From NCBI GenBank assembly GCA_954871525.1, contig OX940866.1:37274521-37338520 (forward strand): DNA of 64,000 bases, in the 5' to 3' direction. Shown here piece by piece: positions 32,301 to 46,084 of the stretch (positions are counted from its first letter, which is position 1; the number at the start of each line of letters is the position of its first letter). Under the pieces are notes generated by a model that had not been told where the DNA came from, ran no database searches, and worked only from the letters and a program-made list of their open reading frames with translations. The stretch is from Parietaria judaica (lineage: Eukaryota > Streptophyta > Magnoliopsida > Rosales > Urticaceae). The translations under genes were made by a program, and so were the position numbers.

Positions 32301-35300
32301 CTTTATTTTACATTTTTTACAACCTTAAATTTCGAACCAATTGAAAAAATAATGATTTTAAAGCTTATACATTGGAATTTGAATATAACAAGAGTTCTTA
32401 TGCAAAAATATGCAAGGATTAAATTGTTGACGAGAAATGCCATAGGAAATGCTTTTGCATATCCTATAGCATTTCTTTATTTTACATTTTTTACTACCTT
32501 AAATTTTGAACCCATTGAAAAAATAATGATTTTAAAGCTTATACATTGGAATTTGAATATAACAAGAGTTCTCATGCAAAAATATGCAAGGATTAAATTG
32601 TTAACGAGAAATGCCATAGGAAATGCTATAGCATTTACTATAGCATTTCTTTATTTTACATTTTTTACAACCTTAAATTTCGAACCAATTGAAAAAATAA
32701 TGATTTTAAAGCTTATACATTGGAATTTTAATATAACAAGAGTTCTCATGCAAAATTATGCAAGGACTAAGTTGTTGACGAGAAATGCCATAGGAAATGC
32801 TATAGCATTTCCTATAGCATTTCTTTATTTTACATTTTTTACAACCTTAAATTTCGAACCAATTGAAAAAATAATTATTTTAACGCTTATACATTGGAAT
32901 TTGAATATAACAAGAGTTATCATGCAAAAATATGCAAGGATTAAATTGTTGACGAGAAATGCCATAGGAAATGCTACTATAGCATTTCTTTATTTTACAT
33001 TTTTTACAACCTTAAATTTCGAACCAATTGAAAAAATAATGATTTTAAAGCTTAAACATTGGAATTTGAATATAACAAGAGTTCTCATGCAAAAATATGC
33101 AAGGTATAAATTGTTGACGAGAAATGCCATAGGAAATGCTATAGCATTTCCTATAGCATTTCTTTATTTTACATTTTTTACAACATTAAATTTCGAACCA
33201 ATTGAAAAAATAATGATTTTAGGGATTATACATTGGAATTTTAATATTACAAGCGTTCTCGTACAAAAATATGCAAGGATTAAATTGTTGACGTTAAATT
33301 CCATAAGAAATGCTATAGCATTTCCTATAGCATTTCATTATTTTACATTGTTTACGACCTAAAAGTCGAACCAATTGAAAAAATAATTATTTTAGGGCTT
33401 ATACATTTGAGTTTGAATATAACAAGAGTTCTCATTCAAAAATATGCAAGGATTAAATTGTTGACGAGAAATGCCATACGAAATGCTATAGCATTTCGTA
33501 TAGCATTTCTTTATTTTACATTTTTTACAACCTTAAATTTCGAACCAATTGAAAAAATAATGATTTTAGGGATTATACATTGTAATTTGAATATAACAAG
33601 AGTTCTTATGCAAAAATATGCAAGGATTAAGTTGTGGACGAGAAATGCCATAGGAAATGCTATAGCATTTCTTATAGCATTTCTTTATTTTACATTTTTT
33701 ACAACCTTAAATTTCGAACCAATTGAAAAAATAATGATTTTAAAGCTTATACATTGGAATTTGAATATAACAAGAGTTCTTATGCAAAAATATGCAAGGA
33801 TTAAATTGTTGACGAGAAATGCCATAGGAAATGCTTTTGAATATCCTATAGCATTTCTTTATTTTACATTTTTTACTACCTTAAATTTTGAACCCATTGA
33901 AAAAATAATGATTTTAAAGCTTATACATTGGAATTTGAATATAACAAGAGTTCTCATGCAAAAATATGCAAGGATTAAATTGTTAACGAGAAATGCCATA
34001 GGAAATGCTATAGCATTTACTATAGCATTTCTTTATTTTACATTTTTTACAACCTTAAATTTCGAACCAATTGAAAAAATAATGATTTTAAAGCTTATAC
34101 ATTGGAATTTTAATATAACAAGAGTTCTCATGCAAAATTATGCAAGGACTAAGTTGTTGACGAGAAATGCCATAGGAAATGCTATAGCATTTCCTATAGC
34201 AATTCTTTATTTTACATTTTTTACAACCTTAAATTTCGAACCAATTGAAAAAATAATTATTTTAACGCTTATACATTGGAATTTGAATATAACAAGAGTT
34301 ATCATGCAAAAATATGCAAGGATTAAATTGTTGACGAGAAATGCCATAGGAAATGCTACTATAGCATTTCTTTATTTTACATTTTTTACAACCTTAAATT
34401 TCGAACCAATTGAAAAAATAATGATTTTAAAGCTTAAACATTGGAATTTGAATATAACAAGAGTTCTCATGCAAAAATATGCAAGCTATAAATTGTTGAC
34501 GAGAAATGCCATAGGAAATGCTATAGCATTTCCTATAGCATTTCTTTATTTTACATTTTGTACAACATTAAATTTCGAACCAATTGAAAAAATAATGATT
34601 TTAGGGATTATACATTGGAATTTTAATATTACAAGCGTTCTCGTACAAAAATATCCAAGGATTAAATTGTTGACGTTAAATTCCATAAGAAATGCTATAG
34701 CATTTCCTATAGCATTTCATTATTTTACATTGTTTACGACCTAAAAGTCGAACCAATTGAAAAAATAATTATTTTAGGGCTTATACATTTGAGTTTGAAT
34801 ATAACAAGAGTTCTCATTTAAAAATATGCAAGGATTAAATTGTTGACGAGAAATGCCATACGAAATGCTATAGCATTTCGTATAGCATTTCTTTATTTTA
34901 CATTTTTTACAACCTTAAATTTCGAACAAATTGAAAAAATAATGATTTTAGGGCTTATACATTGTAATTTGAATATAACAAGAGTTCTTATGCAAAAATA
35001 TGCAAGGATTAAGTTGTGGACGAGAAATGCCATAGGAAATGCTATAGCATTTCTTATAGCATTTCTTTATTTTACATTTTTTACAACCTTAAATTTCGAA
35101 CCAATTGAAAAAATAATGATTTTAAAGCTTATACATTGGAATTTGAATATAACAAGAGTTCTTATGCAAAAATATGCAAGGATTAAATTGTTGACGAGAA
35201 ATGCCATAGGAAATGCTTTTGAATATCCTATAGCATTTCTTTATTTTACATTTTTTACTACCTTAAATTTTGAACCCATTGAAAAAATAATGATTTTAAA

Positions 35301-38300
35301 GCTTATACATTGGAATTTGAATATAACAAGAGTTCTCATGCAAAAATATGCAAGGATTAAATTGTTGACGAGAAATGCCATAGGAAATGCTATAGCATTT
35401 ACTATAGCATTTCTTTATTTTACATTTTTTACAACCTTAAATTTCGAACCAATTGAAAAAATAATGATTTTAAAGCTTATACATTGGAATTTTAATATAA
35501 CAAGAGTTCTCATGCAAAATTATGCAAGGACTAAGTTGTTGACGAGAAATGCCATAGGAAATGCTATAGCATTTCCTATAGCATTTCTTTATTTTACATT
35601 TTTTACAACCTTAAATTTCGAACCAATTGAAAAAATAATTATTTTAACGCTTATACATTGGAATTTGAATATAACAAGAGTTATCATGCAAAAATATGCA
35701 AGGATTAAATTGTTGACGAGAAATGCCATAGGAAATGCTACTATAGCATTTCTTTATTTTACATTTTTTACAACCTTAAATTTCGAACCAATTGAAAAAA
35801 TAATGATTTTAAAGCTTATACATTGGAATTTGAATATAACAAGAGTTCTCATGCAAAATTATGCAAGGACTAAGTTGTTGACGAGAAATGCCATAGGAAA
35901 TGCTATAGCATTCCCTATAGCATTTCTTTATTTTACATTTTTTACAACCTTAAATTTTGAACCAATTGAAAAAATAATTATTTTAACGCTTATACATTGG
36001 AATTTGAATATAACAAGAGTTATCATGCAAAAATATGCAAGGATTAAATTGTTGACGAGAAATGCCATAGGAAATGCTACTATAGCATTTCTTTATTTTA
36101 CATTTTTTACAACCTTAAATTTCGACCCAATTGAAAAAATAATGATTTTAAAGCTTAAACATTGGAATTTGAATATAACAAGCGTTCTCATGCAAAAATA
36201 TGCAAGGATTAAATTGTTCACGAGAAATGCCATAGGAAATGCTATAGCATTTCCTATAGCAATTCTTTATTTTACATTTTTTACAACATTAAATTTCGAA
36301 CCAATTGAAAAAATAATGATTTTAGGGATTATACATTGGAATTTTAATATTACAAGCGTTCTCGTACAAAAATATGCAAGGATTAAATTGTTGACGTTAA
36401 ATTCCATAAGAAATGCTATAGCATTTCATTATTTTACATTGTTTACGACCTAGAAGTCGAACCAATTGAAAAAATAATTATTTTAGGGCTTATACATTTG
36501 AGTTTGAATATAACAAGAGTTCTCATTCAAAAATATGCAAGGATTAAATTGTTGACGAGAAATGCCATACGAAATGCTATAGCATTTCGTATAGCATTTC
36601 TTTATTTTACATTTTTTACAACCTTAAATTTCGAACCAATTGAAAAAATAATGATTTTAGGGCTTATACATTGTAATTTGAATATAACAAGAGTTATTAT
36701 GCAAAAATATGCAAGGATTAAGTTGTGGACGAGAAATGCCATAGGAAATGCTATAGCATTTCCTATAGCATTTCTTTATTTTACATTTTATACAACCTTA
36801 AATTTCGAACCAATTGAAAAAATAATGATTTTAAAGCTTATAAATTGGAATTTGAATATAACAAGAGTTCTTATGCAAAAATATGCAAGGATTAAATTGT
36901 TGACGAGAAATGCCATAGGAAATGCTTTTGCATATCCTATAGCATTTCTTTATTTTACATTTTTTACTACCTTAAATTTCGAACCCATTGAAAAAATAAT
37001 GATTTTAAAGCTTATACATTGGAATTTGAATATAACAAGAGTTCTCATGAAAAAATATGCAAGGATTAAATTGTTGACGAGAAATGCCATAGGAAATGCT
37101 ATAGCATTTACTATAGCATTTCTTTATTTTACATTTTTTACAACCTTAAATTTCGAACCAATTGAAAAAATAATGATTTTAAAGCTTATACATTGGAATT
37201 TTAATATAACAAGAGTTCTCATGCAAAATTATGCAAGGACTAAGTTGTTGACGAGAAATGCCATAGGAAATGCTATAGCATTTCCTATAGCATTTCTTTA
37301 TTTTACATTTTTTACAACCTTAAATTTCGAACCAATTGAAAAAATAATTATTTTAACGCTTATACATTGGAATTTGAATATAACAAGAGTTATCTTGCAA
37401 AAATATGAAAGGATTAAATTGTTGACGAGAAATGCCATAGGAAATGCTACTATAGCATTTCTTTATTTTACATTTTTTACAACCTTAAATTTCGAACCAA
37501 TTGAAAAAATAAAGATTTTAAAGCTTAAACATTGGAATTTGAATATAACAAGAGTTCTCATGCAAAAATATGCAAGGATTAAATTGTTGACGAGAAATGC
37601 CATAGGAAATGCTATAGCATTTCCTATAGCATTTCTTTATTTTACATTTTTTACAACCTTAAATTTCGAACCAATTGAAAGAATAATGATTTTAGGGATT
37701 ATACATTGGAATTTTAATATTACAAGCGTTCTCGTACAAAAATATGCAAGGATTAAATTGTTGACGTTAAATTCCATAAGAAATGCTATAGCATTTCCTA
37801 TAGCATTTCTTTATTTTACATTGTTTACGACCTAAAAGTCGAACCAATTGAAAAAATAATTATTTTAGGGCTTATACATTTGAGTTTGAATATAACAAGA
37901 GTTCTCATTCAAAAATATGCAAGGATTAAATTGTTGACGAGAAATGCCATACGAAATGCTATAGCATTTCGTATAGCATTTCTTTATTTTACATTTTTTA
38001 CAACCTTAAATTTCGAACCAATTGAAAAAATAATGATTTTAGGGCTTATACATTGTAATTTGAATATAACAAGAGTTATTATGCAAAAATATGCAAGGAT
38101 TAAGTTGTGGACGAGAAATGCCATAGGAAATGCTATAGCATTTCCTATAGCATTTCTTTATTTTACATTTTATACAACCTTAAATTTCGAACCAATTGAA
38201 AAAATAATGATTTTAAAGCTTATACATTGGAAGTTGAATATAACAAGAGTTCTTATGCAAAAATATGCAAGGATTAAATTGTTGACGAGAAATGCCATAG

Positions 38301-39217
38301 GAAATGCTTTTGCATATCCTATAGCATTTCTTTATTTTACATTTTTTACTACCTTAAATTTCGAACCCATTGAAAAAATAATGATTTTAAAGCTTATACA
38401 TTGGAATTTGAATATAACAAGAGTTCTCATGCAAAAATATGCAAGGATTAAATTGTTGACGAGAAATGCCATAGGAAATGCTATAGCATTTACTATAGCA
38501 TTTCTTTATTTTACATTTTTTACAACCTTAAATTTCGAACCAATTGAAAAAATAATGATTTTAAAGCTTATACATTGGAATTTTAATATAACAAGAGTTC
38601 TCATGCAAAATTATGCAAGGACTAAGTTGTTGACGAGAAATGCCATAGGAAATGCTATAGCATTTCCTATAGCATTTCTTTATTTTACATTTTTTACAAC
38701 CTTAAATTTCGAACCAATTGAAAAAATAATTATTTTAACGCTTATACATTGGAATTTTAATATAACAAGAGTTATCTTGCAAAAATATGCAAGGATTAAA
38801 TTGTTGACGAGAAATGCCATAGGAAATTCTACTATAGCATTTCTTTATTTTACATTTTTTACAACCTTAAATTTCGAACCAATTGAAAAAATAATGATTT
38901 TAAAGCTTAAACATTGGAATTTGAATATAACAAGAGTTCTCATGCAAAAATATGCAAGGATTAAATTGTTGACGAGAAATGCCATAGGAAATGCTATAGC
39001 ATTTCTTATAGCATTTCTTTATTTTACATTTTTTACAACCTTAAATTTCGAACCAATTGAAAAAATAATGATTTTAGGGATTATACATTGGAATTTTAAT
39101 ATTACAAGCGTTCTCGTACAAAAATATGCAAGGATTAAATTGTTGACGTTAAATTCCATAAGAAATGCTATAGCATTTCCTATAGCATTTCTTTATTTTA
39201 CATTGTTTACGACCTAA

Positions 39218-42200
39218 AAGTCGAACCAATTGAAAAAATAATTATTTTAGGGCTTATACATTTGAGTTTGAATATAACAAGAGTTCTCATTCAAAAATAT
39301 GCAAGGATTAAATTGTTGACGAGAAATGCCATACGAAATGCTATAGCATTTCGTATAGCATTTCTTTATTTTACATTTTTTACAACCTTAAATTTCGAAC
39401 CAATTGAAAAAATAATGATTTTAGGGCTTATACATTGTAATTTGAATATAACAAGAGTTCTTATGCAAAAATATGCAAGGATTAAGTTGTGGACGAGAAA
39501 TGCCATAGGAAATGCTATAGCATTTCCTATAGCATTTCTTTATTTTACATTTTTTACAACCTTAAATTTCGAACCAATTGAAAAAATAATGATTTTAAAG
39601 CTTATACATTAGAATTTGAATATAACAAGAGTTCTTATGCAAAAATATGCAAGGATTAAATTGTTGACGAGAAATGCCATAGGAAATGCTTTTGCATATC
39701 CTATAGCATTTCTTTATTTTACATTTTTTACTACCTTAAATTTCGAACCCATTGAAAAAATAATGATTTTAAAGCTTATACATTTGAATTTGAATATAAC
39801 AAGAGTTCTCATGCAAAAATATGCAAGGATTAAATTGTTGACGAGAAATGCCATAGGAAATGCTATAGCATTTACCATAGCATTTCTTTATTTTACATTT
39901 TTTACAACCTTAAATTTTGAACCAATTGAAAAAATAATGATTTTAAAGCTTATACATTGGAATTTTAATATAACAAGAGTTCTCATGCAAAAATATGCAA
40001 AGTTTAAGTTGTTGACGAGAAATGCCATAGGAAATGCTATAGCATTTCTTTATTTTACATTTTTTACAAGCTTAAATATCGAACCAATTGAAAAAATAAT
40101 GATTTTAGGGATTATACATTGGAGTTTTAATATTACAAGCGTTCTCGTACAAAAATATGCAAGGATTAAATTGTTGACGTTAAATTCCATAGGAAATGCT
40201 ATAGCATTTCCTATAGCATTTCTTTATTTTACATTGTTTACGACCTAAAAGTCGAACCAATTGAAAAAATAATTATTTTAGGGCTTATACATTTGAGTTT
40301 GAATATAACAAGAGTTCTCATTCAAAAATATGCAAGGATTAAATTGTTGACGAGAAATATCATACGAAATGCTATAGCATTTCGTATAGCATTTCTTTAT
40401 TTTACATTTTTTACAACCTTAAATTTCAAACCAATTGAAAAAATAATGATTTTAGGGCTTATACATTGTAATTTGAATATAACAAGAGTTCTCATGCAAA
40501 AATATGCAAGGATTAAGTTGTGGACGAGAAATGCCATAGGAAATGCTATAGCATTTCCTATAGCATTTCTTTATTTTACATTTTTTACAACTTTAAATTT
40601 CGAACCAATTGAAAAAATAATGATTTTAAAGCTTATACATTGGAATTTGAATATAACAAGAGTTCTCATGCAAAAATATGCAAGGATTAAATTGTTGACG
40701 AGAAATGCCATAGGAAATGCTTTTGCATATCCTATAGCATTTCTTTATTTTACATTTTTTACTACCTTAAATTTCGAACCAATTGAAAAAATAATGATTT
40801 TAAAGCTTATACATTGGAATTTGAATATAACAAGAGTTCTCATGCAAAAATATGCAAAGATTAAATTGTTGACGAGAAATGCCATAGGAAATGCTATAGC
40901 ATTTACTATAGCATTTCTTTATTTTACATTTTTTACAGCCTTAAATTTCGAACCAATTGAAAAAATAATGATTTTAAAGCTTATACATTGGAATTTTAAT
41001 ATAACAAGAGTTCTCATGCAAAAATATGCAAAGTTTAAGTTGTTGACGAGAAATGCCATAGGAAATGCTATAGCATTTCTTTATTTTACATTTTTTACAA
41101 CCTTAAATTTCGAACCAATTGAAAAAATAATAATTTTAGGGATTATACATTGGAGTTTTAATATTACAAGCGTTCTCTTACAAAAATATGCAAGGATTAA
41201 ATTGTTGACGTTAAATTCCATAGGAAATGCTATAGCATTTCCTATAGCATTTCTTTATTTTACATTGTTTACGACCTAAAAGTCGAGCCAATTGAAAAAA
41301 TAATTATTTTAGGGCTTATACATTTGAGTTTGAATATAACAAGAGTTCTCATTCAAAAATATGCAAGGATTAAATTGTTGACGAGAAATGCTATACGAAA
41401 TGCTATAGCATTTCGTATAGCATTTCTTTATTTTACATTTTTTACAACCTTAAATTTCGAACCAATTGAAAAAATAATGATTTTAGGGCTTATACATTGT
41501 AATTTGAATATAACAAGAGTTCTCATGCAAAAATATGCAAGGATTAAGTTGTGGACGAGAAATGCCATAGGAAATGCTATAGCATTTCCTATAGCATTTC
41601 TTTATTTTACATTTTTTACAACTTTAAATTTCGAACCAATTGAAAAAATAATGATTTAAAAGCTTATACATTGGAATTTGAATATAAAAAGAGTTCTCAT
41701 GCAAAAATATGCAAGGATTAAATTGTTGACGAGAAATGCCATAGGAAATGCTTTTGCATATCCTATAGCATTTCTTTATTTTACATTTTTTACTACCTTA
41801 AATTTCGAACCAATTGAAAAAATAATGATTTTAAAGCTTATACATTGGAATTTGAATATAACAAGAGTTCTCATGCAAAAATATGCAAGGATTAAATTGT
41901 TGACGAGAAATGCCATAGGAAATGCTATAGCATTTACTATAGCATTTCTTTATTTTACATTTTTTACAACCTTAAATTTCGAAACAATTGAAAAAATAAT
42001 GATTTTAAAGCTTATACATTGGAATTTTAATATAACAAGAGTTCTCATGCAAAAATATGCAAAGTTTAAGTTGTTGACGAGAAATGCCATAGGAAATGCT
42101 ATAGCATTTCTTTATTTTACATTTTTTACAACCTTAAATTTCGAACCAATTGAAAAAATAATGATTTTAGGGATTATACATTGGAGTTTTAATATTACAA

Positions 42201-45200
42201 GCGTTCTCTTACAAAAATATGCAAGGATTAAATTGTTGACGTTAAATTCCATAGGAAATGCTATAGCATTTCCTATAGCATTTCTTTATTTTACATTGTT
42301 TACGACCTAAAAGTCGAGCCAATTGAAAAAATAATTATTTTAGGGCTTATACATTTGAGTTTGAATATAACAAGAGTTCTCATTCAAAAATATGCAAGGA
42401 TTAAATTGTTGACGAGAAATGCCATACGAAATGCTATAGCATTTCGTATAGCATTTCTTTATTTTACATTTTTTACAACCTTAAATTTCGAACCAATTGA
42501 AAAAATAATGATTTTAGGGCTTATACATTGTAATTTGAATATAACTAGAGTTCCCATGCAAAAATATGCAAGGATTAAGTTGTGGACAAGAAATGCCATA
42601 GGAAATGCTATAGCATTTCCTATAGCATTTCTTTATTTTACATTTTTTACTACCTTAAATTTCGAACCAATTGAAAAAATAATGATTTTAAAGCTTATAC
42701 ATTGGAATTTGAATATAACAAGAGTTCTCATGCAAAAATATGCAAGGATTAAATTGTTGACGAGAAATGCCATAGGAAATGCTTTTGCATATCCTATAGC
42801 ATTTCTTTATTTTACATTTTTTACTACCTTAAATTTCGAACCAATTGAAAAAAATAATGATTTTAAAGCTTATACATTGGAATTTGAATATAACAAGAGT
42901 TCTCATGCAAAAATATGCAAGGATTAAATTGTTGACGAGAAATGCCATAGGAAATGCTATAGCATTTCCTATAGCATTTCTTTATTTTACATTTTTTACA
43001 ACTTTAAATTTCGAACCAATTGAAAAAATAATGATTTTAAAGCTTATACATTGGAATTTGAATATAACAAGAGTTCTCATGCAAAAATATGCAAGGATTA
43101 AATTGTTGACGAGAAATGCCATAGGAAATGCTTTTGCATATCCTATAGCATTTCTTTATTTTACATTTTTTACTACCTTAAATTTCGAACCAATTGAAAA
43201 AATAATGATTTTAAAGCTTATACATTGGAATTTGAATATAACAAGAGTTCTCATGCAAAAATATGCAAGGATTAAATTGTTGACGAGAAATGCCATAGGA
43301 AATGCTTTTGCATATCCTATAGCATTTCTTTATTTTACATTTTTTACTACCTTAAATTTCGAACCAATTGAAAAAATAATGATTTTAAAGCTTATACATT
43401 GGAATTTGAATATAACAAGAGTTCTCATGCAAAAATATGCAAGGATTAAATTGTTGACGAGAAATGCCATAGGAAATGCTATAGCATTTACTATAGCATT
43501 TCTTTATTTTACATTTTTTACAACCTTAAATTTCGAACCAATTGAAAAAATAATGATTTTAAAGCTTATACATTGGAATTTTAATATAACAAGAGTTCTC
43601 ATGCAAAAATATGCAAAGTTTAAGTTGTTGACGAGAAATGCCATAGGAAATGCTATAGCATTTCTTTATTTTACATTTTTTACAACCTTAAATTTCGAAC
43701 CAATTGAAAAAATAATGATTTTAGGGATTATACATTGGAGTTTTAATATTACAAGCGTTCTCTTACAAAAATATGCAAGGATTAAATTGTTGACGTTAAA
43801 TTCCATAGGAAATGCTATAGCATTTCCTATAGCATTTCTTTATTTTACATTGTTTACGACCTAAAAGTCGAGCCAATTGAAAAAATAATTATTTTAGGGC
43901 TTATACATTTGAGTTTGAATATAACAAGAGTTCTCATTCAAAAATATGCACGGATTAAATTGTTGACGAGAAATGCCATACGAAATGCTATAGCATTTCG
44001 TATAGCATTTCTTTATTTTACATTTTTTACAACCTTAAATTTCGAACCAATTGAAAAAATAATGATTTTAGGGCTTATACATTGTAATTTGAATATAACT
44101 AGAGTTCCCATGCAAAAATATGCAAGGATTAAGTTGTGGACAAGAAATGCCATAGGAAATGCTATAGCATTTCCTATAGCATTTCTTTATTTTACATTTT
44201 TTACTACCTTAAATTTCGAACCAATTGAAAAAATAATGATTTTAAAGCTTATACATTGGAATTTGAATATAACAAGAGTTCTCATGCAAAAATATGCAAG
44301 GATTAAATTGTTGACGAGAAATGCCATAGGAAATGCTTTTGCATATCCTATAGCATTTCTTTATTTTACATTTTTTACTACCTTAAATTTCGAACCAATT
44401 GAAAAAAATAATGATTTTAAAGCTTATACATTGGAATTTGAATATAACAAGAGTTCTCATGCAAAAATATGCAAGGATTAAATTGTTGACGAGAAATGCC
44501 ATAGGAAATGCTATAGCATTTCCTATAGCATTTCTTTATTTTACATTTTTTACAACTTTAAATTTCGAACCAATTGAAAAAATAATGATTTTAAAGCTTA
44601 TACATTGGAATTTGAATATAACAAGAGTTCTCATGCAAAAATATGCAAGGATTAAATTGTTGACGAGAAATGCCATAGGAAATGCTTTTGCATATCCTAT
44701 AGCATTTCTTTATTTTACATTTTTTACTACCTTAAATTTCGAACCAATTGAAAAAAAAATGATTTTAAAGCTTATACATTGGAATTTTAATATAACAAGA
44801 GTTCTCATGCAAAAATATGCAAAGTTTAAGTTGTTGACGAGAAATGCCATAGGAAATGCTATAGCATTTCTTTATTTTACATTTTTTACAACCTTAAATT
44901 TCGAACCAATTGAAAAAATAATAATTTTAGGGATTATACATTGGAGTTTTAATATTACAAGCGTTCTCTTACAAAAATATGCAAGGATTAAATTGTTGAC
45001 GTTAAATAGCATTTCCTATAGCATTTCTTTATTTTACATTGTTTACGACCTAAAAGTCGAGCCAATTGAAAAAATAATTATTTTAGGGCTTATACATTTG
45101 AGTTTGAATATAACAAGAGTTCTCATTCAAAAATAAGCAAGGATTAAATTGTTGACGAGAAATGCCATACGAAATGCTATAGCATTTCGTATAGCATTTC

Positions 45201-46084
45201 TTTATTTTACATTTTTTACAACCTTAAATTTCGAACCAATTGAAAAAATAATGATTTTAGGGCTTATACATTGTAATTTGAATATAACAAGAGTTCTCAT
45301 GCAAAAATATGCAAGGATTAAGTTGTGGACGAGAAATGCCATAGGAAATGCTATAGCATTTCCTATAGCATTTCTTTATTTTACATTTTTTACAACTTTA
45401 AATTTCGAACCAATTGAAAAAATAATGATTTTAAAGCTTATACATTGGAATTTGAATATAAAAAGAGTTCTCATGCAAAAATATGCAAGGATTAAATTGT
45501 TGACGAGAAATGCCATAGGAAATGCTTTTGCATATCCTATAGCATTTCTTTATTTTACATTTTTTACTACCTTAAATTTCGAACCAATTGAAAAAATAAT
45601 GATTTTAAAGCTTATACATTGGAATTTGAATATAACAAGAGTTCTCATGCAAAAATATGCAAGGATTAAATTGTTGACGAGAAATGCCATAGGAAATGCT
45701 ATAGCATTTACTATAGCATTTCTTTATTTTACATTTTTTACAACCTTAAATTTCGAAACAATTGAAAAAATAATGATTTTAAAGCTTATACATTGGAATT
45801 TTAATATAACAAGAGTTCTCATGCAAAAATATGCAAAGTTTAAGTTGTTGACGAGAAATGCCATAGGAAATGCTATAGCATTTCTTTATTTTACATTTTT
45901 TACAACCTTAAATTTCGAACCAATTGAAAAAATAATGATTTTAGGGATTATACATTGGAGTTTTAATATTACAAGCGTTCTCTTACAAAAATATGCAAGG
46001 ATTAAATTGTTGACCTTAAATTCCATAGGAAATGCTATAGCATTTCTTATAGCATTTCTTTATTTTACATTGTTTACGACCTAA
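39218..46084 (+). repeat. satellite domain B: 6-monomer higher-order repeat of 1,031 bp and variants
   Basis: Marker spacing is 1,031 bp three times (40248, 41279, 42310), explained by 173 + 4x174 + 162. Then comes a longer unit of 1,554 bp ending 43864 (three extra monomers plus one base) and two further variants ending near 45050 and at 46084. Compared with domain A the unit has lost the 165-bp monomer and a neighbour. Confidence 0.92.

Larger units (their letters stand above)
28336..39217 (+). repeat. satellite domain A: 8-monomer higher-order repeat of 1,382 bp
   Basis: The marker monomer (TTTACGACCTAAAAGTCGAACC) ends open frames at 29216, 30598, 31980, 33362, 34744, 36453, 37835 and 39217: spacing 1,382 bp except one of 1,709. 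Measured monomers within a unit are 173, 174, 174, 174, 174, 165, 174 and 174 bp (sum 1,382). Units differ by only a few bases, so amplification was recent. The 1,709-bp unit (34745-36453) is the same plus a 165+174-bp pair and minus 12 bp. Confidence 0.95.
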
